The notes beneath the pieces are model-generated. The model did not search any database, had not been told where the DNA came from, and was given only the letters and a program-made list of their open reading frames with translations. The translations under genes were made by a program, and so were the position numbers. Below are positions 45,248-54,032 of a stretch of DNA of 64,000 nucleotides, in pieces (the first letter of the stretch is position 1; each line of letters begins with the position of its first letter). This DNA is from DATCJA01 sp963814955 (GTDB lineage Bacteria > Acidobacteriota > Vicinamibacteria > Vicinamibacterales > UBA2999): positions 496,001 to 560,000 of the forward strand of contig CAWFEX010000015.1 in assembly GCA_963814955.1 (NCBI GenBank). The letters are read 5' to 3'.

Positions 45248-45781
45248 ATGGTTGCGCTCCAGGCTGCTCCCACCGACGCACTTTCCCCGCCGCTGCTGGC
45301 TCACATTCGAGATCTGCTCGACACAGCATTTGAAGGGAACTTCACCGACGAGGACTGGGCTCACGCGCTCGGCGGCATACACGTCTGGCTGGCGGATTCA
45401 CGAGGCCTCATCAGCCACGGATCGCTCGTGGAACGAACGCTCGTGTGTTCGGACCGGAGCCTGCTGGTGGGATACGTCGAGGCCATCGCCACCGATCCCG
45501 CGCAGCAACGGAGGGGCTACGGAACGATGGTCATGAAGCGCATGGGCGAGCTGATTCGCGAGCGCTATGGACTCGGCGCACTATCGACCGGCGCGCACGC
45601 CTTCTACGAAGCTCTTGGCTGGGAACGCTGGCGCGGACCGACGTTCGTGGACGGTCCAGTCGGCCGTCAACGAACAGCAGACGATGATGGCGGCGTCATG
45701 ATCCTGCGGACGGCAGCCACCCCTCTGCTCGAGCTCGATGGAGAAATCATGTGCGACTGGCGACGGGGTGATGTCTGGTAG
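45248..45781 (+). CDS. AAC(2')-like aminoglycoside 2'-N-acetyltransferase (GNAT fold)
   Basis: A 177-residue GNAT protein that aligns over its length with mycobacterial AAC(2')-I enzymes. Shared features are the N-terminal AFEGNFTDEDWAHALGGIH, the acetyl-CoA loop ATDPAQQRRGYGTMVM, YGLGALSTGAHAFYEALGW, and the C-terminal IMCDWRRGDVW. These enzymes acetylate the 2'-amino group of gentamicin or tobramycin type drugs; chromosomal copies may serve cell-wall metabolism. A two-residue shortening is present after the GALS motif. GGAGG lies 14 bases upstream. No mobile element is close. Confidence 0.85.
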   Translation: MVALQAAPTDALSPPLLAHIRDLLDTAFEGNFTDEDWAHALGGIHVWLADSRGLISHGSLVERTLVCSDRSLLVGYVEAIATDPAQQRRGYGTMVMKRMGELIRERYGLGALSTGAHAFYEALGWERWRGPTFVDGPVGRQRTADDDGGVMILRTAATPLLELDGEIMCDWRRGDVW

Positions 45782-45843
45782 CAAGTAGCGCGCACGCTTC
45801 ATCGGGCGCGATCCGGATAAACGGCGCGATTGCATAGGCGGAG

Positions 45844-45861
45844 GTCCGGCTGAAGCCGGAC
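45844..45861. repeat. REP-like hairpin, GTCCGGCT type
   Basis: GTCCGGCT-GA-AGCCGGAC followed by ACTACG. Decayed partners lie at 45786-45808 (TAGCGCGCACGCTTCATCGGGCG) and 45874-45892 (AGCTGAAGCCGGACGCTACG). Confidence 0.75.
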
Positions 45862-45911
45862 ACTACGTACTTGAGCTGAAGCCGGACGCTACGTCCTTGA
45901 ACAGTCCAGGA

Positions 45912-48590
45912 TCATTCGACGACGTAATCGGGCCAGCACGTGTCGGGAGCGTGCAGGAACATATCGTTGTCGAAATCAAAGCGCCCGCCAGCGAACGCTC
46001 GGTCGCCCGCGCCGGCGGCTGCGCCGCCGCGCCCTCCGGCTGCGGTGCGCGGCCGCATCGCGCGCGGATCGAGGATCTCGTCGATGCGATCCCGCGAGTC
46101 CTCGAGATGGAGGCGCGAAGCGCGGTCAATGGTTGAAGCAGCGGCCGCCACGACCTGTCCGCGCAGCGTCCGCAGTTCGCCGCGCAGCAGAGCTCTCACC
46201 GCCGGGTCCGGTGCAACGGCGCCGTTCAACCTGTTGTCGAACGTGTCGAGGTAGACGATCTGTACGTTCCGGCGGAAGGGGTCGATCGCGCGCCCCGGCG
46301 TCGCCAGACTGCTCCAGATCCCTCGACGCAGATCGGTCAGGAACTGCACCGGCGCGTACGCCGCCGTGCCGTCGAGCGCGGACTGTTCGATGAGCCGCTC
46401 GATCCGCGCCGTCTGCAACAGCGAATTCATCACCGCACTCTGAGCGTTGCGCACCCGGTTGAGCGCGCCGGCAGGCTCGATGCGCCGAAGCAGCTCGGGT
46501 TTGATCAGGAAGCTTGGCGTCGCGAACGCGTTGGCGAGCAGAAACTGCAGCGCCTCTGCCTGCCGCGCCCGCGGAACGGGCGTAAACCGTACGCCATCCT
46601 GTCCAATATGGCGCTGCTGCGACAGAAATCCACCCACCAGCGAGCTGACGTGGTTCATCTCGAGCGTCCACTGCGCAACCAGTCGCCCATATACGTCGGT
46701 AAGCTCCTCGTAGGGCTCGCCCGGTTCCGTCGTCGTCGCCGCCAGCAGCATGTCCGCGACACGTTGCAGGTTCTTCAGGCCCAGCGCCGTCGCCTGTATC
46801 GCGTCGGCGTCGCCGACCGCTTCGGTCTGATTGAATGGATCGCTGCCGCCGGCCTGCGCGGTGGTGAACCGGTACCACGGCGTCTGGTCCTGTTGGCGGG
46901 CCCACGAGTCGAGCATCGGCCGTTCCTCATCGGGCGTGCGGGCGCCTGGAATCGGCTTATAGCCCCACATCGTCGCCCACGTGTCGTACGGACCGATCTT
47001 GGGGATCAGATCCGCCGCATCGAGGCCGTCCTCGGGCTGCGCGACATAGTTGAAACGGGAGTAGTCCATCAGCGTCGGCGTGTGGCTGTTCTGTTTCACC
47101 CACTGCTTGTTGCGGACCTGGCCGACCGAGTACATCGCGCTGGCCTTCATGTTGTGCTGAAAGCCGAGCGTGTGCCCCACTTCGTGCGCCACGACATACC
47201 GAATCAGCTCGCCCATCAGATCGTTGGGAAGCGGCAGCTTGCGCGCGCGCTGATCGAGCGGCCCCACTTGTACAAAGTACCAGTTCTTCAGCAGCGTCTG
47301 CACGTTGTGATAGAGCTGGACGTCCGCTTCGAGAATCTCGCCCGTTCGCGGATCGTGAATGTGCGGACCGACTGCGTTCTGCACGGTCGACGGCAACCAC
47401 CGAATCACTGAGTACCGAGCGTCCTCGGGACTCCAGTCCGGATCGTCGGCGGGTGCGTCTCTCGCGACGATGGCGTTGCGGAACCCTGCCCGCTCGAACG
47501 CCGGCTGCCAGTCCTCGACGCCCTTCTTCACGTACGGCACCCACATCGCCGGCGTCGCGGGGTCGACGCAGTACACGATGGGCTTTACGGGCTCGGAGAC
47601 TTCTGCGTTCGGATCCCGCTTCTCGAGCCGGTAGCGCGTAATGTAGGTCCGCTCGGTAGCCTTGTGCTCTTGTCGTCCGTAGTCGTACATGCTGCGCGTG
47701 AAATACCCGACCCGCTCGTCGAACAGACGAGGCATCATCGGTCGTTCCGGCAGCTTTACCATGCTGTACGACATCACCACCGTAGCGCTGTTGCCGCGCA
47801 TCACCGGTGCCGGACCCGCCGCCCGGCCGCCAGCATCGACAGGTGCGGTGTAGGTTTGCATCACCTCGACGTTGATGTTTTCAGGGAATGAAACCACCTT
47901 GTCGAGCAGCGTGCGGCTCTGATCGAATCCTCGCGCGCCGATCCGCCCTCGAACAGACAGCTCCGCGATCTCGGTGAGAAACAACGGCGTCACCTCGATG
48001 ACCGGATCGCCGGAGGCACTGAAGGCGGCCACATTGAAAGCGCGGACGATCGCGGGGTTGGTCGCGTCGGCGACAGCCCTGGCGATGGGAGTCGACGGAT
48101 CCGCGACGAGGCTGTAGTCGACGAGGCGGAGCAGCACGCGGTTACCGAGAAGCTCCCACCGCACCACGCGATTGCCGGCGGCCTCACCCCCGAGCCCGGT
48201 CCCTGCGGTTGTCCGTTTCATCTGACTGACCCACAGGAAATCCTTGCCGAGCTGACTCTTGGGAATCTCGTAGTACAGCTGCTCGCGGACGCGATGCACC
48301 TTGAATATCCCGTCGTCGGACCGCGCCTCGCGAGTGATCACCTGGTCGTACGGGCGCGGCTGCGCAGGTTGACCAGCCCCGGCCCCGCGGCCCCGCCCTG
48401 CCGCCGGCGCTTCGTCGCCGTTCGCCGGGTTCTGCGGCTCCTGCGGATCCTGTGCATCGGCCCATATGGGGTCACCCGGGGTGACAACGCCTTGAGAGGT
48501 GCGTTGCGCAAGAAGCGCCGGGCCCGAGGCCGCAGCGACGATGCAAACCAGAGCGAGAGCCGAACAGAGGAATGCGCCTCTCGGTGTCAT
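45912..48590 (-). CDS. Exported zinc metalloprotease (DUF5117/DUF5118/DUF4953 type)
   Basis: An 892-residue secreted protein with a signal peptide ending ALLAQ near residue 29 and a low-complexity linker (AAGRGRGAGAGQ). The DUF5118/5117 parts follow (QLYYEIPKSQLGKDFLWVSQM near 110). The metzincin-like site HEVGHTLGFQHN is near 480, followed by a YSRFNYVAQPEDG segment. Such proteins are abundant in Acidobacteriota and Bacteroidota and likely digest extracellular protein; few have been tested. Two LacI-type operators and a hairpin lie between it and the divergent crystallin gene, so expression may respond to a sugar signal. Confidence 0.88.
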   Translation of the reverse strand: MTPRGAFLCSALALVCIVAAASGPALLAQRTSQGVVTPGDPIWADAQDPQEPQNPANGDEAPAAGRGRGAGAGQPAQPRPYDQVITREARSDDGIFKVHRVREQLYYEIPKSQLGKDFLWVSQMKRTTAGTGLGGEAAGNRVVRWELLGNRVLLRLVDYSLVADPSTPIARAVADATNPAIVRAFNVAAFSASGDPVIEVTPLFLTEIAELSVRGRIGARGFDQSRTLLDKVVSFPENINVEVMQTYTAPVDAGGRAAGPAPVMRGNSATVVMSYSMVKLPERPMMPRLFDERVGYFTRSMYDYGRQEHKATERTYITRYRLEKRDPNAEVSEPVKPIVYCVDPATPAMWVPYVKKGVEDWQPAFERAGFRNAIVARDAPADDPDWSPEDARYSVIRWLPSTVQNAVGPHIHDPRTGEILEADVQLYHNVQTLLKNWYFVQVGPLDQRARKLPLPNDLMGELIRYVVAHEVGHTLGFQHNMKASAMYSVGQVRNKQWVKQNSHTPTLMDYSRFNYVAQPEDGLDAADLIPKIGPYDTWATMWGYKPIPGARTPDEERPMLDSWARQQDQTPWYRFTTAQAGGSDPFNQTEAVGDADAIQATALGLKNLQRVADMLLAATTTEPGEPYEELTDVYGRLVAQWTLEMNHVSSLVGGFLSQQRHIGQDGVRFTPVPRARQAEALQFLLANAFATPSFLIKPELLRRIEPAGALNRVRNAQSAVMNSLLQTARIERLIEQSALDGTAAYAPVQFLTDLRRGIWSSLATPGRAIDPFRRNVQIVYLDTFDNRLNGAVAPDPAVRALLRGELRTLRGQVVAAAASTIDRASRLHLEDSRDRIDEILDPRAMRPRTAAGGRGGAAAGAGDRAFAGGRFDFDNDMFLHAPDTCWPDYVVE

Positions 48591-48610
48591 GGAAGACTCC
48601 TCGGAGGATC

Positions 48611-48624
48611 TGAAACCGGTTTCA
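48611..48624. promoter_or_regulatory. LacI-family-type operator 1
   Basis: Perfect palindrome TGAAACCGGTTTCA, 20 bases upstream of the metalloprotease ATG. It equals the consensus of many LacI/GalR-family operators with a central CG step. Confidence 0.6.
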
Positions 48625-48632
48625 CCCGTAGT

Positions 48633-48650
48633 GTCCGGCTTTAGCCGGAC
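48633..48650. repeat. REP-like hairpin, GTCCGGCT type
   Basis: GTCCGGCT-TT-AGCCGGAC preceded by GTAGT, between the two LacI-type operators. A second hairpin-like segment (CGACGCGCTC...GAGCACGTCG) follows. Confidence 0.7.
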
Positions 48651-48725
48651 CTGAAGTCCGCCTGCCCTTCGACGCGCTCAGGGCACCCCGAGCACGTCGA
48701 GGGGTGAAGGCGCACTACGTCGGGA

Positions 48726-48739
48726 TGAAACCGGTTTCT
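48726..48739. promoter_or_regulatory. LacI-family-type operator 2
   Basis: TGAAACCGGTTTCT, 115 bases from operator 1, which is almost exactly eleven helical turns. Both would lie on the same face of the DNA and could support a repression loop. Confidence 0.55.
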
Positions 48740-48843
48740 AGCGACGGATATGAAGTGGATTATAAGCCCCTCGCTTCGGGACACGGGCCGGTGGAACATG
48801 GCGGAGCTCGAAGTGTCTAAGAAATAAACACCCGGGAGGCGCA

Positions 48844-49287
48844 ATGACAAATTCCCAGCTGGCCGCCCGACGGCGCGAGATCGCGGCCTTGGTTTTTGCG
48901 TTCTCCATGCTGGGCTGCCAGAAGTCGCTTCCTACCGGTCCCTCCGACCTCATGACCGGCATCGTCGTGTACGAGCACGCAGACTATGTTGGCGAGTCGG
49001 CTCATATCACCAGCGACGCCAAAGATCTGAAGGACTTCAAGGGACCGTGCGAGCGGTTCAGTTCGGGCTTCGACGGTTCCAGTGAGGTGCAGCGCCAATG
49101 GGACGACTGCGTTTCATCAATCCGCGTCGCTGCGGGATGGCGCGCCACCCTCTATCGCGATGACGACTTTCACGGTGACCGGCTCGACGTTGCCGCCGAC
49201 GTTCCCAATCTCCGGTTCGCAATGGGCCGGTGCGACAAGGGCGGCTTCAACGATTGCGTGACGTCAATCCGCGTATTCCGGCCATAA
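48844..49287 (+). CDS. Lipoprotein with beta/gamma-crystallin fold
   Basis: A 147-residue protein with a lipoprotein signal ending FSMLGC (Cys at 25) and two Greek-key pairs. The first begins GIVVYEHADYVGESAHI, the second RATLYRDDDFHGDRLDVAADVPNL, and both end with DDCVSSIRV or NDCVTSIRVF. Microbial beta/gamma-crystallins usually bind calcium through N/D-N/D-X-X-S/T-S motifs; the DDCVSS and NDCVTS segments fit this. The ribosome site GGGAGG is good. It is divergent from the metalloprotease and shares its regulatory region. Confidence 0.78.
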   Translation: MTNSQLAARRREIAALVFAFSMLGCQKSLPTGPSDLMTGIVVYEHADYVGESAHITSDAKDLKDFKGPCERFSSGFDGSSEVQRQWDDCVSSIRVAAGWRATLYRDDDFHGDRLDVAADVPNLRFAMGRCDKGGFNDCVTSIRVFRP

Positions 49288-49391
49288 GGCACGTCTCATC
49301 TGTAACGTTTGTCCTCGCAGATGTCGTCGGTCCGTACTACACTCTCGTCCTCGAACGACGCGCAAGCGGGAAAGGCTCGTGGAGGCTGCCG

Positions 49392-50603
49392 ATGGGCACG
49401 ATGCAAGAGTTCGACGTCATCGTCGTGGGTGCGCGGTGCGCGGGTTCGCCAACCGCCATGCTACTCGCCCGAAAGGGATACAAGGTTCTCCTTGTCGACC
49501 GCGCGACATTTCCAAGCGATACGATTTCGACTCACTTGATCCATCCGCCCGGGGTGGCCTCGCTCCGCAAATGGGGGCTTCTCAATCGACTCGTCGCGAC
49601 CGGGTGTCCCGCGATCGACGTCTACGCGTTCGACATGGGACCGTTCGTCATCTCAGGGTCGCCTGGCGCCGAAGACAACCCTGTTTCGTATGGTCCGCGA
49701 CGGACGGTGCTGGACAAGCTGCTGGTAGACGCTGCAGCTGAAGCTGGCGTCAACGTTCGGACCAGCTTTACCGTCGACGAAATCCTCCTGGACGACGGTC
49801 GTGTGGCGGGCATCCGCGGGCACAGCAAGGGTGGACAGCCTGTCGCCGAACGGGCCCGGGTTGTTGTTGGCGCCGACGGCTTCCACTCGCTCGTTGCGAA
49901 GGCTGTGGGCGCCGAGCAGTACAACGAGAAACGGCAACTCGAGGCCGGCTACTACAGTTACTGGAGCGGGCTGCCGATGAACAACCGATTCGAGGCGTAC
50001 GACCGCGGCGACAGAATGTGGGCGGCCTGGCCAACGAACGACGACTTGACGCTCGTCATTGTCAGCTGGCCTTACGCGGAGTTCGAAGCAAACAAAAGCG
50101 ACGTCGAGGGGCACTACTTGAAAGCATTCGACAAGGCGCCGAAGTTTCAGCAGCGGATGCAGGCGGCCAGACGCGAGGAGCGATTCGTCGGCATGGCCGT
50201 GCCGAATTTTTTTCGCAAGCCTTTCGGTCCCGGGTGGGCGCTCGTGGGTGACGCCGGCTACAACAAGGATTTCATTACGGCCCAGGGAATTTCGGACGCG
50301 TTTCGTGATGCAGAACTTTGCGTCAATGCCCTGGATGCCTCATTCGCCGGTGCTCGGCCATACGACGCGGCCATGCAGGAGTACCAATCCACCCGTGATC
50401 AGCACGTGTTCGCCACCTACGAGTTCACGTGCCAGTTCGCCTCGTTCACGCCGCCGACGCCCGACACGCAACAGCTGTTCGGCGCTATTCATGGAAATCA
50501 GGAGGCGATGAACGGTTTCGCGCGGGTCGTCTCCGGCGTCATCTCGCCAGCCGAATTCTTCTCGCCGGAAAACATCGGGCGGATCTTTGCAGCCGCAGAC
50601 TGA
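49392..50603 (+). CDS. FAD-dependent monooxygenase/oxidoreductase
   Basis: A 403-residue flavoprotein of the PHBH-like class A family. The FAD motif VVGARCAGSPTAMLLARKG lies at residues 9-27, a middle motif VVVGADGFHSLVAKAVG near 155, and the late motif GPGWALVGDAGYNKDFITAQGISDAF near 275. The start at 49392 has GGAGG ten bases upstream; the long frame further upstream overlaps the crystallin gene and is not used. Substrate unknown; relatives include tryptophan halogenase-like and polyketide hydroxylases. Its 3' end overlaps the convergent DUF3667 gene by 65 bases. Confidence 0.85.
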   Translation: MGTMQEFDVIVVGARCAGSPTAMLLARKGYKVLLVDRATFPSDTISTHLIHPPGVASLRKWGLLNRLVATGCPAIDVYAFDMGPFVISGSPGAEDNPVSYGPRRTVLDKLLVDAAAEAGVNVRTSFTVDEILLDDGRVAGIRGHSKGGQPVAERARVVVGADGFHSLVAKAVGAEQYNEKRQLEAGYYSYWSGLPMNNRFEAYDRGDRMWAAWPTNDDLTLVIVSWPYAEFEANKSDVEGHYLKAFDKAPKFQQRMQAARREERFVGMAVPNFFRKPFGPGWALVGDAGYNKDFITAQGISDAFRDAELCVNALDASFAGARPYDAAMQEYQSTRDQHVFATYEFTCQFASFTPPTPDTQQLFGAIHGNQEAMNGFARVVSGVISPAEFFSPENIGRIFAAAD

Positions 50604-51463
50604 ATTGTTCCGACGTCGAACCGCGGGCGGCGGCGACAGCTACGGCGACGAGGGCGAAGCCGACCGCAATCATGTAGGCCACGAATACGAAGGCCAGCCG
50701 ACCGGCGGCCAGACGCCACCGCCCGCCGTACGCGGTTCGGAAGGCGATCAGCGAATAGCCAAGGATGAGGACAGTTGTGAGACTCGAGACGATGGCGCTG
50801 AGCGTCTGCGCACCTACCAGGCCCAGCAGTAGCGCGAGGGACAGCGTGGCGAAGTACGCGCTGTGAATGTGCAGGGAGAAGTACAAGTGCTGCGGGTAGT
50901 TCCTGCGCGTTCGGCGTGTGACGATCCCAACGAGGAGCGCGCATACCGGCACCAGGACGAACATGGCGCGCGGCATCCAGACCGTCTGCGCCTCGTTCAC
51001 ACGCTGGTTTGCCTCCTCAGGTGACATTTTATCGAGCCCGAAGATTCTTCCGAGCGCCAACCTCGACGGCTTCGTCGGCCTCGAAGGTGGGCTCGCGCTC
51101 AACGACGGTGGACAGCGCGAAGAATGCCACGCTGAAAACGAGGTAGAGCCGGATAGGAGATACGTAGCTCGCCTTGCGGCCCTCGTGGTCCTCCCCCGTC
51201 AGAAATCCCGGTCGCGTCAGCAGCAGACGAGTGGATCGGAAAATCTTGCCGTCGACATTCAGCAGCTCGTCCGCGACGTCACGAACCAGATCCTTGAATG
51301 TCGGGTTGACCGGTGCCGCCTTCTGGCCACACGTAACGCAGTACGGACCGTGCAACGGCGTGCCGCAGTTCAGGCAATCGGCTTCGTCCAGGCTGCTGGC
51401 CACCGCGCGATAGTAACGGGATTTCCCGTCCTGGATCCTACGGATCAGCTGAATTCCGCCCAT
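50539..51463 (-). pseudogene. DUF3667 membrane protein, one frameshift
   Basis: The first frame starts near 51463 and has a zinc knuckle CLNCGTPLHGPYCVTCGQK and the helix PTFKDLVRDVADELLNVDGKI, then a hydrophobic segment (LYLVFSVAFFAL). The second frame (from about 51060 on) continues LGRIFGLDKMSPEEANQRV and contains three to four membrane helices. A single base change at about 51040-51065 would join them. DUF3667 proteins are inner-membrane proteins of unknown role, common in Acidobacteriota and Bacteroidota. The final 20 residues run into the convergent FAD gene and may be out of frame. Confidence 0.7.
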
Positions 51464-51501
51464 CGGGGTTCGCTGGCAGGCCAGGCGTTACACTCGGATC
51501 T

Positions 51502-51855
51502 ATGAAACTTGGCGTTGCCCGCTTGTGTCTCGACTGCGACGAAGTGCACGACGAGGAACGGTGTCCGACCTGCGCCTCGGAAGTGTTCGCCTTCTTGACT
51601 CGCTGGGTGCCGCGCTCGAACGGGCGGCTGGCCCAATCGACGCGGCCATCTGAACATCCAGATCTCGACGCTTACCGCCAGATCACTGGCCAGAAGCCAG
51701 CAAACTCGAGCAAGGGTCGGCTCCTGATGCGCAGCGCGGTTGGATTAGGGGTGCTGGGTCTCGCAGGGTGGATGTGGAGGCGCACCAATGGCAAGCCGAC
51801 GACAAGCGGTACGGTTCCCCAGCCCGAATCTTCCTCGGAAGAGAAGCCCACCTGA
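51502..51855 (+). CDS. Zinc-knuckle protein with C-terminal membrane helix
   Basis: A 117-residue protein with CLDC at residues 9-12 and CPTC at 21-24, a polar linker, one hydrophobic helix (RSAVGLGVLGLAGWMW near 80-95) and a Ser/Glu-rich tail. The zinc ribbon would face the cytoplasm. It is divergent from the DUF3667 gene, whose product also starts with a zinc knuckle. Function unknown. Confidence 0.6.
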   Translation: MKLGVARLCLDCDEVHDEERCPTCASEVFAFLTRWVPRSNGRLAQSTRPSEHPDLDAYRQITGQKPANSSKGRLLMRSAVGLGVLGLAGWMWRRTNGKPTTSGTVPQPESSSEEKPT

Positions 51856-51951
51856 TTTTCAAATCAAGGATCCTCGCGTCCGTTTGCCCCTCGAGAATCC
51901 GCGTGATATGACTGGGGATGCGACCGCCCGCCTGCCAAGGGAGCTGTCCAC

Positions 51952-52899
51952 ATGATTCGGGTCCTCGCGTACGGGGCGCTTGCCACATGCTTGTTCGGCG
52001 TGCTTGGCGTCGCCGCGCAGCAGCAGCCAGTCTTTCGCGGCGGGGGCGACGCGGTCCGCGTCTTCGTCACCGTGACCGATCGGGACGGCCGGCTGGTCAC
52101 GAATCTCTCGCGCGAGAGCTTCGAGATCCGCGACGAGGGGTCGCCACAGCCGATCACCCTGTTCGACAACAGTCCTCAGCCGATCCGGCTCATCGTGATG
52201 CTGGATGTGTCCGGCAGCATGGAGGGCAACCTGCCGTTGCTGCGTGCGGCCTCGGAGCAGCTGATTTCGCGGCTGCGCCCCGACGACCTGATGCGACTCG
52301 GCACCTTCGGGCATGGCATCGAGATCAGTCGCTCGTTCACGAAAGATCCTCGCGAGCTCCTCGACTCGCTGCCACGAACGATTGCGGGCGATGCGCCCAC
52401 GCCGCTATGGCGCGCCATCGACGAAGCGCTCGACGCGTTTGGAGAGAAAAGCGAGGAACGCCACGTGATCCTCGTCCTCAGCGACGGCAAAGACAGCGGT
52501 CCGATTGAATTCCGTCAGCGTTATGTCAGCCAGGGAGAAGTGATCGACCGCGCGCGCAATGAGGACGTGATGGTGTACGGCATCGGAATGCGCAGCCGGC
52601 CGCGACAGAGACAAGTGGGACTCGGTCCGGGCGGTCTACAGGCGGCGCTGCTCGCCGATTTGCCGGATCCGGGCCTCGGGCTCGTCGCGGAACACACCGG
52701 TGGCGGCTACACCGAGATCCGTCCCGGACAGGATCTGGCGGCGGCCTTTGCACAGGTCGCTGACGAGCTGCACAGTCAGTACCTCATCTCGTTCGCGCCC
52801 CCCAAACGCGACGGTAAGGCGCACGACATCGACGTGAGAGTCAGCGAGCGGGGACTGAAACCGCGCGCGCGCAAGAATTACGTCGCGCCGAAGACCTAA
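51952..52899 (+). CDS. Exported VWFA-domain protein, acidobacterial type
   Basis: A 315-residue protein with a signal peptide ending GVAAQ near residue 23. A short beta domain (RVFVTVTDRDGRLVTNLSRESFEIRDEG) is followed by a von Willebrand A domain with a complete MIDAS: DVSGS near 85, a conserved Thr in DAPTPLW and Asp in LSDGKDSG. The end (YLISFAPPKRDGKAHDIDVRV) is characteristic of a family of VWFA proteins expanded in Acidobacteria. Likely a surface adhesion or scaffolding protein; partner unknown. Confidence 0.85.
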   Translation: MIRVLAYGALATCLFGVLGVAAQQQPVFRGGGDAVRVFVTVTDRDGRLVTNLSRESFEIRDEGSPQPITLFDNSPQPIRLIVMLDVSGSMEGNLPLLRAASEQLISRLRPDDLMRLGTFGHGIEISRSFTKDPRELLDSLPRTIAGDAPTPLWRAIDEALDAFGEKSEERHVILVLSDGKDSGPIEFRQRYVSQGEVIDRARNEDVMVYGIGMRSRPRQRQVGLGPGGLQAALLADLPDPGLGLVAEHTGGGYTEIRPGQDLAAAFAQVADELHSQYLISFAPPKRDGKAHDIDVRVSERGLKPRARKNYVAPKT

Positions 52900-52913
52900 G
52901 CGCTTTCTCGACG

Positions 52914-53628
52914 TCAGGGTTTCCCGGTCATTGGAACGAACAGGACCGGAAGAGTGTCGAGCGTCTGCATTCCTGTCGGCGTCCGTCTCAGGATACGAAG
53001 CTGCTGCGCGACGCTGCTGCCGACAGGGATCGCCATCAGGCCACCGATCTTCAACTGGTGCACCAGCGCCTGAGGCACCTCGTCAGGCGCCGCCGTCACC
53101 ATGATGCGATCGTAGGGCGCATATTCGGGCCACCCCAAGTACCCGTTACCGGCGCGGACCTCGACGTTGCGGTAGCCCAGACCGGCCAGCGTCGCGCGCG
53201 CCCGTGAGGCAAGCGGCTCGACGATCTCGATCGTATAGACACGGTTCGCGAGCAGCCCGAGCACCGCCGCCTGATAACCGGACCCCGTTCCAATCTCCAG
53301 CACGCGGTGACTCGACTCGACGTCCAGGGCCTGCGTCATGAAGGCCACTATGTACGGTTGCGAGATCGTCTGGTTGAAGCCAATCGGCAAGGGCGTGTCG
53401 CGGTACACCTGCGTGCGCAGCGGTTGCGGCACGAAGAGGTGGCGTGGCACCTTGAGCATGGCGTCAAGTACCGCGCGGCTGGCGGATGTCGCGTGCCTTG
53501 AGCTGCTCGTTGACCATCCGGAGCCGCTGAGCTTCGAAATCGTCGGCGGCGCGCTGAAAACCGATTGCCCCGGCGCCCTGCACGCAGGTGGCCGCGACAA
53601 GAACCACCGACAGGCAGGGCCGCCGCAT
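52914..53628 (-). pseudogene. pcm: Protein-L-isoaspartate O-methyltransferase, one frameshift
   Basis: Repairs isoaspartyl residues in damaged protein with SAM. The N-terminus from ATG 53628 (MRRPCLSVVLVAATCVQGAG, then RLRMVNEQLKARDIRQPR) is in one frame; VLDAMLKVPRHLFVP, the motif VLEIGTGSGYQAAVL and the rest are in another. Removing one G of the GG at 53471-53472 gives DIRQPRVLDAMLKVPRHLF, exactly the family pattern. The hydrophobic N-terminus suggests an exported form, which is found in some bacteria. It is convergent with the VWFA gene. Confidence 0.85.
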
Positions 53629-53673
53629 CGGCACAATCCTACTGCGCCGGACGAGTGCGTCGGCTGACGACCC

Positions 53674-53718
53674 TACTATCCGGGCCGCGAGCCCGCCGGC
53701 TACGTGGGAGATGCTTCA
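53674..53718 (+). pseudogene. Inverted 45-bp fragment of a cytochrome-type gene
   Basis: On the plus strand this reads YYPGREPAGY and, one frame over, WEMLQ. In related exported cytochrome-associated proteins this stretch directly follows NLRxYPV, which here ends the adjacent gene fragment on the opposite strand. The fragment is therefore inverted relative to its 5' half. Confidence 0.5.
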
Positions 53719-53931
53719 GACCGGGTAGCTGCGCAAATTGTCGATTGGCGCGCGCTCGTATTCGGCCTGCGAGAAATGCCCGGGACGTTGATTGAGTCCC
53801 GCAACAGGAGTCGCCCAGTCGCGCAAAGCCTCTTCATCCCACGTGCGCGGAGCCGTTGATGACTGCGCGATCACGCCGCCGGCAAACGCGATTCCCACGA
53901 CGACGGTGGCAATCGACACTGTGTGTTTCAT
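53716..53931 (-). pseudogene. N-terminal fragment of an exported cytochrome-type protein
   Basis: From ATG 53931: a signal peptide (SIATVVVGIAFAGGVIAQ) then WDEEALRDWATPVAGLNQRPGHFSQAEYERAPIDNLRSYPV and a stop. Related long proteins continue with YYPGREPAGYWEMLQ and later TEADWIxAGKR. Those pieces lie on the other strand at 53674-53718 and 54033-54070. The gene has thus been broken by inversion. As it stands it could still yield a 71-residue periplasmic peptide. Confidence 0.55.
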
Positions 53932-54032
53932 AAAAGCGCTCCCCGACCGCCGATGACGACCGCCTTTTGTCCCGTCTCTGTTCACAATAATTTAGCGGAC
54001 GGCTCGATTTCACCATCGAACTCGGCCACACT

